Positions 37,556 to 45,064 of a stretch of DNA of 64,000 nucleotides are shown here, piece after piece. The stretch spans positions 3,230,001 through 3,294,000 of the forward strand of contig NZ_CP067377.1 in assembly GCF_019565455.1 (NCBI RefSeq), written 5' to 3'. Source of the stretch: Flavobacterium oreochromis. Lineage in GTDB: Bacteria > Bacteroidota > Bacteroidia > Flavobacteriales > Flavobacteriaceae. Numbering within the stretch: position 1 is the first letter of the stretch; each line of letters opens with the position of its first letter. The translations under genes and the position numbers were made by a program. The notes beneath the pieces were generated by a model. That model worked only from the letters and a program-made list of their open reading frames with translations. It made no database searches and was not told where the DNA came from.

Positions 37556-37862
37556 GAATTAGACTTGAGATAGAACAAATCATTCTTAAAATACATGAGT
37601 TTAATATAATTTTATTTAAAAAAATTAATTGTTTTACACTAATAAAGTTGTTTTGTAATAGTGCACATTTTATAGCAAGTTCGAAATTAAATTCTGATGT
37701 GTTTTTCGAGGCATTAATTATTTCAAACACAACACTTCCTATATGATTAATGTATTCAATTTTTTGGCCAGGATTTTGTCCGCCATATGTTTGTCCACTA
37801 TGTAAAATACTAACTTTTCCCCATAAATCTTGCAAATCGTCAATTGTAAAAGTATCGTTCAT
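37556..37862 (-). pseudogene. Truncated HD-domain phosphohydrolase remnant (cassette 5)
   Basis: From ATG 37860-37862 the frame gives a recognisable N-terminus of an HD-family guanosine-polyphosphate-hydrolase-like protein (VSILHSGQTYGGQNPGQKIE, YINHIGSVVFEI, AIKCALL). At CALLQ, where the family has the catalytic HD pair (LLHD), the sequence departs and becomes a low-complexity Ile/Leu frame that runs antisense into rsmI. It has lost the active site and everything after, so it is a remnant. Its truncation point, about 37665, may be the edge of the array. Confidence 0.65.
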
Positions 37863-37895
37863 TTTGTCTATATTTTAGTGTATAATGATGTCCAA

Positions 37896-38259
37896 CGCCA
37901 GTCTGTGAAAAAACTTCACAGCATCAGCCAAATATAGCTAAAATAATTAGTAGAAAAAGAAGTGGTTTTGTGTTTTTAATGATGCAACATATTCAAGGAA
38001 TCTCGTACGATAGTTACATTTATACAGTTTAGAAGATAAGTTAGTATGCCAAAAAATGAAGGAAAACATTTAAAAAAACCTCTGAAACAGATTCTTGTAT
38101 ATCATTAAATTTTTGGTTCAAGATTCCTATAGTCGATGAAATTGAATCGGTTCCGTTCAACAGAGGTTTACTTCACTGAGTTTCTATTTTGTTTTGGTGT
38201 TCAGTGATTACAATTCATTATTGGCTCTTCGAGCCCAACGAAACCTTAGCTGTTAACTG
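37896..38259 (-). repeat. attC-like site after cassette 4 (364 bp)
   Basis: Half-site CAGTTAAC (38259-38252) at the end of cassette 4 and GTTGGACA (37896-37889) at the start of cassette 5 bound the site. The body is a diverged copy of those at 38897-39367 and 40505-40896: AGCTAAGG next to the first half-site, TGAACGGAACCGATT, and the hairpin TGTGAAGTTTTTTCACA near the second. The internal GAGGCAC terminator seen in the other two has decayed here. Confidence 0.65.
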
Positions 38260-38264
38260 TAGTT

Positions 38265-38564
38265 TTATTCTTGAATTCTATTTTTTAAATCCATTCTTGA
38301 ATGTAAGATTCTAGTTATTTCAATTTCGTGAGCATTTAAAATTCTGTAAAAAATTAGGTGTTTACCAGATTGGTAACTGAAAACTTCATTTTTTATTTCT
38401 TCATAATTTTTACCCAATATTTGATTTTCTGCTAATTCTTGACAGTCATTTAAGAGTTCAAAATAATATTTGTCTGCTTGTTTTTCTGACCAGACTTCGT
38501 ATGTATAATCCCAAATTTTTGATAAATCTTCAAGAGCTTTGTTAGTTAGGAAATATTTAGCCAT
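38265..38564 (-). CDS. parE: ParE/RelE-type toxin
   Basis: 99 residues, intact. KYFLTNKALEDLSKIWDYTY at the N-terminus, an ELAENQILGKNYEEIKNEVF middle and a C-terminal HLIFYRILNAHEIEITRILH with the final SRMDL are typical ParE. ParE toxins poison gyrase, while some relatives cut mRNA. Its start overlaps the ParD stop by 8 bp, so the two are co-translated. Toxin-antitoxin pairs are common in chromosomal cassette arrays, where they stabilise the array. Confidence 0.88.
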   Translation of the reverse strand: MAKYFLTNKALEDLSKIWDYTYEVWSEKQADKYYFELLNDCQELAENQILGKNYEEIKNEVFSYQSGKHLIFYRILNAHEIEITRILHSRMDLKNRIQE

Positions 38565-38805
38565 TTCTTTTTCTGGCTTTTAATGTTTCAAGATGCTCTT
38601 TTGGATTAAAATCTTTTACAATTCCACTTTCAATTCCTTCATTAATTGCCTTTTTAAGTGCAATTATTTTGTTTTCTTCTTCTTCTAATAATCTTAGACC
38701 AGCACGAATAACTTCGCTAGCGTTTTTAAATCTACCTTCAGTGATTCTGTTGTCAACAAAAGTCTCAAAATAATTACCTAAAGAAACAGATGTGTTACGT
38801 CCCAT
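38557..38805 (-). CDS. parD: ParD-type antitoxin
   Basis: 82 residues from Met 38803-38805 (MGRNTSVSLGNYFETFVDN); the Met 30 bp upstream would add a non-family extension. A ribbon-helix-helix N-terminus (NTSVSLGNYF ... FKNASEVIRAGLRLLEEEE) binds the operator, and the C-terminal EGIESGIVKDFNPKEHLETL wraps the toxin. It is the first gene of cassette 4, 91 bp after the cassette junction, leaving space for its own promoter. Confidence 0.88.
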   Translation of the reverse strand: MGRNTSVSLGNYFETFVDNRITEGRFKNASEVIRAGLRLLEEEENKIIALKKAINEGIESGIVKDFNPKEHLETLKARKRNG

Positions 38806-38896
38806 AATTTTAAATATTTTTCGTAAAGTTACCAAAATTTGGTAACAATTAAAAAATAAATCCTCTTTTTTTCGTTCGGCGAAAAATTACAGTTAA

Positions 38897-39367
38897 CGTC
38901 AGTCTGTGAAAAAACTTCACAAACCCTGTCAAATATAGCCAAAATAGTTTGTTAAAAAAATCGAGTTTTCGTATTTTTAAAATACAACACATCCAAGGAA
39001 TCTTGCGTAATCAGTTACATTTGTCCAGCTTAGAAGACAAGTATTGATACCCAGTATCAAAGGGAAACAATAAAAAACTCCGAAATACAGACTTCAAAAA
39101 AGAGGCACTCTGTGCCTCTTTTATATCATTAAACTTTTAGTTTGAAATTCCCATAGTGAGTGGATGGAATGCAATCGGTTCCGTTCAACAGAGGTTTACT
39201 TCACTATTTTTATATTTTTCATAGGTGTTCATTAACCCGAGCCATAGGCAAATTGACGAAGTATTGTAATTCATTGTTCGTGCTTCGCACGCAACGACCC
39301 ACGGAGTGATGATGAATACCTATAAAAAAACAATATAAACGAATGAATACACCTTAGCTGTTAGCAG
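38897..39367 (-). repeat. attC-like site after cassette 3 (471 bp)
   Basis: It is bounded by CTGCTAAC (39367-39360) and GTTAACTG (38897-38890). It contains the hairpin TGTGAAGTTTTTTCACA near the second half-site, a strong intrinsic terminator GAGGCAC/GTGCCTC with T run (about 39104-39122) and TGAACGGAACCGATTGCATT. About 110 bp near the first half-site (39230-39345) are unique to this copy. Similarity to 40505-40896 is near identity over more than 250 bp. Confidence 0.7.
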
Positions 39368-39377
39368 TAGTTGTTAT

Positions 39378-39842
39378 TCAGCAGCCAAATTCTCCCTTGA
39401 TTTTATATTCGATTTCTTCGGACTTATTGTTTATTTTTAAAGTTCCTTTACAAAATCCTCCTTCATCATATTGTTTTATCATTTTGGTTTTTAAAGTTGC
39501 TTTATATCCATTTCCGCTGTAGATTTCTATGTATTCGTTTTTAGAAATTTCTTTACTATTTATTGTGTCTTTTTCCAAAAACACGTTTTTGCCGTTAACT
39601 TTTATAATTGCAAAACTGGATAGATTTGATAGAAATATATAATTCTGATCAACTGATTTTTCATTTTCGAGTGTGAAATAATCTCCGCATCCGTCAATCG
39701 TGTCGGGAATAGTTTTAAAAAAATCAAGCTTAAATACAGTTTTATTTTTTGCTTTATCATTTTCAATTATTTCAGATTTTCCATTTTTATTGCAAGAAAT
39801 CAAAGTAATAATCAAAAATGTATGTAAAAGTTTATTTTTCAT
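39378..39842 (-). CDS. Cassette-encoded lipoprotein, unknown function
   Basis: 154 residues from Met 39840-39842; the Met 15 bp upstream would lengthen the signal's n-region needlessly. Signal MKNKLLHTFLIITLISC with lipobox LISC, then a Lys/Asn-rich linker and a beta-rich domain with four more Cys or Gly turns (TIDGCGDYFTLENEKS, GFCKGTLKINNKSEEIEYKI) ending in Cys. It is the only gene of cassette 3. Orphan lipoproteins are typical array cargo. Confidence 0.7.
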   Translation of the reverse strand: MKNKLLHTFLIITLISCNKNGKSEIIENDKAKNKTVFKLDFFKTIPDTIDGCGDYFTLENEKSVDQNYIFLSNLSSFAIIKVNGKNVFLEKDTINSKEISKNEYIEIYSGNGYKATLKTKMIKQYDEGGFCKGTLKINNKSEEIEYKIKGEFGC

Positions 39843-39867
39843 TTCGTTTTTATACAATTACTGCTAA

Positions 39868-39978
39868 CGTCTTGTGGCTTCATGAAGTGGCGGACTCGTG
39901 ACCGAGTTCTTTCTGCTAATATAATATTTCTTGTGAAATGTAAACGTGAATTTACTACAAAATTCTCCCTCTTGGCAA
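39868..39978 (-). repeat. Short attC-like site after cassette 2 (111 bp)
   Basis: It is bounded by TTGCCAAG (39978-39971), complementary to the TTGGCA start of cassette 2, and GTTAGCAG (39868-39861). Its body is unrelated to the long sites and includes the hairpin ACTCG-gtca-CGAGT. The length is within the usual attC range, and the sequence is of a second subtype. Confidence 0.6.
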
Positions 39979-39998
39979 ACCGCTATTAAAAGTAGGTT

Positions 39999-40470
39999 TT
40001 ATTTTTTATAATAGTCATATTTCCCCACAAAGCATCTTACAGTGTCTATTATTACTTTATTCCAATTTATATATTTTGATCGTTCAGCTAAAAAGTCAAT
40101 ATTATCAAGTTTATCTGACTTGGTGTTTATATCATCATAACTATAGTTTTCACTTAAAAATAAAGCAGGAAATAATTTATAATCGTGTTCTTTTATAAAA
40201 GTTTGCCTAATATTCTCGTATTTTACTTGTCTTTTTGAATTAAAATCTAATATCATTTGTTTTAATTCATTTGAGGATTTTGGAGGATTTTGGATGATTT
40301 TTAACTAAGATTATTTCATCAATTCTATTTTCAATAGTGTCAATTCTCGTCAGGTGATTAAGGACAATGAATTCTGTTTTGTTGAAAAAAATATAATTTA
40401 TAGAAATTAAAAAAAAGACAAATATAATTAGCCCAATTAATTTCATTTTATGTTTTTTTAATAGATACAT
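39999..40470 (-). pseudogene. Cassette-encoded membrane-anchored protein broken by a 10-bp tandem duplication
   Basis: The N-terminal frame (MYLLKKHKMKLIGLIIFVF, one membrane segment) ends 40267; the second frame continues to 39999 (KQMILDFNSKRQVKYENIRQ). They join perfectly if one copy of the duplicated 10-mer CCAAAATCCT (40274-40293) is removed: HPKSS continues NELKQMILDF, giving about 153 residues. The break is therefore a real duplication rather than a homopolymer error. One hydrophobic N-terminal helix is followed by a soluble domain; no family recognised. Confidence 0.6.
40274..40293. repeat. 10-bp perfect tandem duplication
   Basis: AGGATTTTGG occurs twice in tandem (40274-40283, 40284-40293). 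Removing one copy restores the reading frame of the cassette 2 gene. Confidence 0.85.
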
Positions 40471-40504
40471 TAAATTTTACAACGTTTTTTATAATTACTG
40501 CCAA

Positions 40505-40896
40505 CGTCAGTCTGTGAAAAAACTTCACAAACCCTGTCAAATATAGCCAAAATAGTTTGTTAAAAAATCGATTTTTCGTATTTTTAAATAAACAACACAT
40601 CCAAGGAATCTCGCGTAATCAGTTACATTTGTCCTGCTTAGAAGACAAGTATTGATACCCAGTATCAAAGGGAAACAATAAAAAACTTCCGAAATACAGA
40701 CTTCAAAAAAGAGGCACAGAGTGCCTCTTGTATATCATTAAACTTTTAGTTCGAAATTCCCATAGTGAGTCGATGGAATGCAATCGGTTCCGTTCAACAG
40801 AGGTTTACTTCACTGAGTTTCTATTTTGTTTTGGTGTTCAGTGATTACAATTCATTGTTCTTGCTTCGCACGCAACGAAACCTTAGCTGTTAGCAG
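40505..40896 (-). repeat. attC-like site after cassette 1 (392 bp)
   Basis: It is bounded by CTGCTAAC (40896-40889) and GTTGGCAG (40505-40498). It contains AGCTAAGG beside the first half-site, an intrinsic terminator GAGGCAC/GTGCCTC (about 40711-40731), TGAACGGAACCGATTGCATT, and the TGTGAAGTTTTTTCACA hairpin beside the second half-site. Nearly identical to the site at 38897-39367 over its left part. Confidence 0.7.
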
Positions 40897-40902
40897 TAGT
40901 AC

Positions 40903-41582
40903 TTATTTTCCTAACGCAAAATAAGATGGATGCTCTATATATCCCAAATCAATGATATTTTGTCTTTCAAAAAGATTTTTTAAAACATCTATAATATCTG
41001 ATATAAGGCTCAAAGAAAAATTATCTTTTAAAAATTCTGGACTTTTACCATATTCAAATACATATTCTTTTCCTTTATATTCAATCTTTCGACCTTCTTC
41101 TTTTACAAAATATATTCCTCCAGTATGAATTGTGTTTCGCAAAGTCCAAAACAATACAAGAAACTTGCAATCTTCATTCTGCCAATTATTTTCTGAATCA
41201 TCAAAAAGAGTTGCAATAATTTTAAAAATTTTTTTTCACTTCCAGGAGTTAATCCTGTTATTTTTGAGTAGTAAAATCTAAAAATTAATTCTGTTTGAAA
41301 AAGTATTGTATCAATAATATTTTTATTTAGATTTTGAGTCAAGTTGAATGAATAATTTTGTGCTTGAATAATATCATCATTAAATATTTTTAAAAATTCG
41401 TTTCTATTTTCTGTTGAAAAACGAACGTTTATATCATAATTTATGTAAGCAACTGTTATTTCACTTTGGAAAAGTTCAATGTGTTTTCTTCTTATGTCTT
41501 TTTCAGGTAGATGTTTAAAGTTTGCAACATTGTTTTTTGCTTTTAAATATAAATCATATAGTAAATTCAATACTTCGGGCAT
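40903..41582 (-). CDS. Cassette 1 protein, unknown; HEPN-like RNxxH motif (frameshifted)
   Basis: Two frames join to about 226 residues with one base added to the T run at 41229-41236: SEKK continues IFKIIATLFDDSENNWQNED. Helical throughout the N-terminal two thirds (LYDLYLKAKNNVANFKHL, IIDTILFQTELIFRFYYSKI), then LFWTLRNTIHTGGIYF, which recalls the RN..H active-site motif of HEPN-type RNases. If that holds, it could be a defence or toxin protein. Motif only; not verified. It starts 28 bp after the first cassette junction. Confidence 0.6.
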
Positions 41583-41603
41583 AATTTTTTGTTCTTCTTG
41601 GTA

Positions 41604-41640
41604 GTATTACTGCTAACTCATAAATAGGCGAACCTATCTT
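41604..41640 (-). other. First cassette junction; possible attI-like site
   Basis: The first cassette begins at GTTAGCAG (41617-41610), preceded on the - strand by GGTTCGCCTATTTATGA. No matching CTGCTAAC half-site lies upstream of it, unlike all later junctions. An attI site has only one such core, so this position, between the recombinase gene and the first cassette, is where an attI would be. Confidence 0.4.
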
Positions 41641-41663
41641 AATCGTTTTTATTGTTATTATTG

Positions 41664-41703
41664 AAACAATTTAAAAATATGTACTTCGTATTTTAAATTG
41701 TTT
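41664..41703. terminator. Hairpin between recombinase and array
   Basis: AAACAATTTAAAA (41664-41676) and TTTTAAATTGTTT (41691-41703) form a 13-bp AT-rich stem, 31 bp past the recombinase stop. It would separate recombinase transcription from the cassettes. Confidence 0.55.
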
Positions 41704-41733
41704 TTAATCTTTTCATCTAAATATATAACTTTT

Positions 41734-42800
41734 CTACAAGTTATCTAAAGGACTAATAATTTTTCTTAAACTCATATCTGTCAATTTTGTATAAATTAAA
41801 GTCATTTTTATATCATTGTCACCTAACAACTCTTGTATAAATCGAATATCTGTTCCATTTTCTAATAAATGAGTAGCATAACTATGTCGTAAACTATGAA
41901 TTCCTATAGGTTTACGAATACCAGCTTTACATAATGCTTCTTTAAAAATTTTTTGAATACTTCTTATAGAATACTGCCCTCCATACTGCCCTTCAAATAA
42001 ATATTCTTTGGTTTGTACTCATGATAATATTTTCGTAACTGAGATAAAATACTTTCTGGTAAATTTACATATCTATCTTTTTACCTTTCCCTTTTGAACA
42101 TGTACTCTCATATTTTTACTATCAATATCATAAATTCTCAATTGTACAATTTCTGAAACCCTAAGCCCCATTCCATAACAAAGTTTTAAAATGGTATTAT
42201 GCTTCAAATTTTCTGTGACATTAAAAATAGCTTTGATTTCAGTACTATGTAATGCTTTAGGTAGTTTTAATTGCTTTTTTGGTCTTGGAATTTCAAGTAC
42301 AATCTTTGGTTGTTTCAATATTTCTTCAAAGTAAAATTTAATACCATTAATTCTACTATGAATTGTATTTTCTTTTAATTTTAAAGCACTTAAACAGTGC
42401 AAAAGAAATTCTGTAATATCTTCAAGTTTACATTTGCTAGCTTTTTTATCCTTTATAAAATATAAAAATTGAGCGAGTTCTTGTACATAACATCTTATTG
42501 TACTTTGACTATAACCTAACAAATTTAATTGATTAACCATTTTGTTAAGTTCAATTTGATTATCTGGATAAATTTTAGAATGAATTAATTGACTGACTTG
42601 ATAATCTATTGTTAAACCAAAAAATTTCCGATATTGAAGTACGTCAGGAACATACCAAGCTAATTGCGATTGACTCCAACGACTACCTTTTAAAGATCTA
42701 ATAGGTAAAATTAAAGAATCTCTTTTTTCAAAAGTTATGAAAATTACCTTTTGGTTGCGATGCGAACCTAATCGAAACTGTAGGGCTTTAAATCAAACAT
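41734..42800 (-). pseudogene. Degraded tyrosine recombinase (Xer/IntI-like)
   Basis: Joined frames give about 355 residues: an N-terminal arm (MFDLKP ... RWSQSQLAWYVPDVLQYRKF), a SAM-like core-binding domain (YSQSTIRCYVQELAQFLYFI), and a catalytic domain with Arg in GMGLRVSEIVQLRI, HSLRHSYATHLLENGTDIRF, and IYTKLTDMSLRKIISPLDNL carrying the Tyr. At least three shifts (near 42770, 42080 and 42010) break it, and the conserved LLGH is LLGD, removing the usual second catalytic His. The SPLDxL end is like integron integrases, but the extra IntI helix before HSLRH is absent. It is directly upstream of the array and in the same direction. Confidence 0.75.
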
Positions 42801-42957
42801 TTTGGCATATAATTATACACCAAAAATAACAAAAAAGTCACTCTAGATCAAGTATTTAAAATTAAATAACAAAATTATTAGAAGTATTTAATATGATTTT
42901 ATACTGGGTTTCTATAAATTTTAAACTTTAATACTTGATTTTTCTCTATAATAAAAT

Positions 42958-44985
42958 TTAGAGTAATCCGTTATATTTCCTAGTAAACCACTCAGTACTT
43001 AATAAGACTATTAACAAAATTAATCCATAAACCCAATCTATAAAAGGAGCCTTTTTAACAACTTCTTTTTGTACAGGTTTATATTTTTCTAATTTTTCTA
43101 AATAATTAATAAGTTCATGTATTTGTTTGGGAGTATATACAAGTCCTTCTGTATTTTCTGCTAACTGTTTTAATCGAATTAAATCAGCATTAACAAATTG
43201 CTTCTCTGCATCAAAATACAAGATATGAAATCCCCCTATATACTGAGTTCCTGATTGTTTTTCTTTTACTATAAAATTATAATTACCCGCATCTAAATCA
43301 TCAAAAGCAACAGAAAAATCAGTATTTCCCTTAACAAAATCATATATCTTTGTTTGTTTTGTATTGTTATTCTTTAGCTGAATCGTTAATTGTGCATTTT
43401 CATCAAACTCATAATTTTTATTAAAATATTGAGCTGAAAGTATAAGTGTTTCACCTGAATTATAAAAATTCTCATGGTTTACAACTAAATTTTTCTTTTT
43501 AGAATTTGAAGCTACATATTGAATCATTTTATCGAAAAAAACATCAAATTTCTCAAAAGATTTCTCTCTTAAATAAGATTCTAATCGCCACTTCCAAATA
43601 TTTTCTCCAAATAAAAAAGCATTTCTATTAATACCACTTTCACTAAAAGCTAACAAAGGATTTTCAGTAGAAACTGTTCTTATACGCGCATTAAGCAAAG
43701 GATTTACATTAGATTTAGATATAATCGTTCCAAATGGATTTTCTAAAGGAGGGAATTGTTCAAAACCAAAATTATCAATCGAAAAAGAATTAAAATTACT
43801 ATTAAAATTAGCTGAATAATCCTCTTTTTGACTAGATATCTTAAAGTCAAATTGATTATAATACTGTGATAACAAATTAAAATCAGTATTAAGTCCTGTA
43901 ATAATAAAAGTATTAATCTTATTACTTTTATTTTGCTCTAAAATAGATTTAAATTCTGAATTTGGTTGATAAAGAAACAAGACACTGAAATCTGCTAAAT
44001 TTTTAATATCTTTTGGTTTAACTAAAGTTACCTTTCGTTGTACATTGGATTCTATAGCTCTTCTAATGGCTCCTAAATCAGGATGAACAATAGAAGATAC
44101 TAAAGCAACTTCTGTGCGTTGATCAATTACTTCTACAGCAAAATTTTTAGTATTATTAATTTTATTTTTTTCGTTTTCACTAGAAGTGATAACTGCTTTA
44201 TAAGTATGGACTCCTACTCTATCAGCATTTAATAATACAGATATAATTTCTGATTTTTTATTAGCTGAAAATGAAACATTCTGTTTATAAATAGTTTTAT
44301 CAGTTGTTTGTATACTTAAATTAGCATTTATTGATTTATTACCTGTGTAATTTAAAAATATTTCTACAGGAAATTTATTCTTTAAAAAAGCGTATTTATT
44401 AGTATTTAATTGATTAATTTTTAAATCTAAATGTTCAATCGTATCACCTAAAACAACAGGAAAAACATTTGTATTCTGCTGAATATTAAAGACATAATCA
44501 TTTCCTTGTGTTTGATTTCCATCTGTTAATAAAACTACTGGATGATTTTGCGTACGATATAGTTGCTTTAAATTTTCAAAAACTTTATAAATATTTGATT
44601 GTTTTCCTTTAAAGTCAAGTGGTTGATTTATATTTAAATCTTGATCAAAGGAAAATAATTGTACTTGATATTTTTCTTGAAGTTTTGAGTTTTCAAAAAT
44701 CTTTTGAGATACCTCTTTTGCTATTTTATTTTGATTCAAAAATTCTATTGATTCTGAATTATCAACAATTATAGGTAAAGGGGTTTTTGTCGTTTCATAA
44801 GTAGTTTTACTAATAATTGGATTAATCAATAGTAATAAAACTAAAAATAAAGAAGCAAAACGCAAAAAAGCCAAAAACAAATACAAACGCGATTTGTAAT
44901 TGGCTTTATATAAATATTGATAAAAAGCAATTCCAGCAGAAACTATTATTGCTAAAAGTAAAAGTAAAATTGTATTTATCGACAT
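42958..44985 (-). CDS. Membrane-anchored VWA-type protein of unknown function
   Basis: 675 residues, intact. Two N-terminal membrane segments (residues about 5-25, 38-60), then a periplasmic region with a von Willebrand A-like start (LPIIVDNSESIEFL) and HPVVLLTDGNQTQGNDYVF, further beta domains, and a C-terminal membrane helix (IDWVYGLILLIVLLSTEWF). This is the layout of Bacteroidota VWA/aerotolerance-operon-like proteins with a class I glutamine amidotransferase-like middle. It stands alone, 79 bp upstream of nothing else in the operon but after fabG on the same strand. Confidence 0.75.
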   Translation of the reverse strand: MSINTILLLLLAIIVSAGIAFYQYLYKANYKSRLYLFLAFLRFASLFLVLLLLINPIISKTTYETTKTPLPIIVDNSESIEFLNQNKIAKEVSQKIFENSKLQEKYQVQLFSFDQDLNINQPLDFKGKQSNIYKVFENLKQLYRTQNHPVVLLTDGNQTQGNDYVFNIQQNTNVFPVVLGDTIEHLDLKINQLNTNKYAFLKNKFPVEIFLNYTGNKSINANLSIQTTDKTIYKQNVSFSANKKSEIISVLLNADRVGVHTYKAVITSSENEKNKINNTKNFAVEVIDQRTEVALVSSIVHPDLGAIRRAIESNVQRKVTLVKPKDIKNLADFSVLFLYQPNSEFKSILEQNKSNKINTFIITGLNTDFNLLSQYYNQFDFKISSQKEDYSANFNSNFNSFSIDNFGFEQFPPLENPFGTIISKSNVNPLLNARIRTVSTENPLLAFSESGINRNAFLFGENIWKWRLESYLREKSFEKFDVFFDKMIQYVASNSKKKNLVVNHENFYNSGETLILSAQYFNKNYEFDENAQLTIQLKNNNTKQTKIYDFVKGNTDFSVAFDDLDAGNYNFIVKEKQSGTQYIGGFHILYFDAEKQFVNADLIRLKQLAENTEGLVYTPKQIHELINYLEKLEKYKPVQKEVVKKAPFIDWVYGLILLIVLLSTEWFTRKYNGLL

Positions 44986-45064
44986 ATTTTAAAAAGTGTT
45001 GGATGTTCAGTTAATAAGACTCAGTTTATAAATTGTATTAATTTCCTAAAACTGTTATTACCTA

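Larger units (their letters stand above)
37544..41640 (-). other. Integron-like gene cassette array (five cassettes, attC-like sites)
   Basis: All genes here read leftward and are separated by repeat sites. Each cassette starts with TT at a G|TT junction and ends with an AAC or CCAAG half-site. Start and end half-sites of the same cassette are complementary and differ between cassettes: cassette 1 (41616-40505) TTAGCAG/CTGCTAA; 2 (40504-39868) TTGGCA/TGCCAA; 3 (39867-38897) TTAGCAG/CTGCTAA; 4 (38896-37896) TTAACTG/CAGTTAA; 5 (37895 onward) starts TTGGACA and is truncated at rsmI. This covariation is what integron cassettes show. Contents are an unknown protein, a small membrane protein, a lipoprotein, ParDE and an HD remnant. 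The nearest recombinase is a pseudogene at 41734-42800. Confidence 0.7.

Noticed and set aside
37896..40896. The repeated blocks as MITEs or insertion sequences.
   Set aside because: No transposase, no target duplications, and the half-sites covary with the enclosed gene module rather than with the repeat body; a cassette model explains more. Not fully excluded.
38897..40896. CRISPR array suggested by several similar repeats.
   Set aside because: Repeats are hundreds of bases long and separated by genes; no short regular repeat-spacer pattern and no cas genes.
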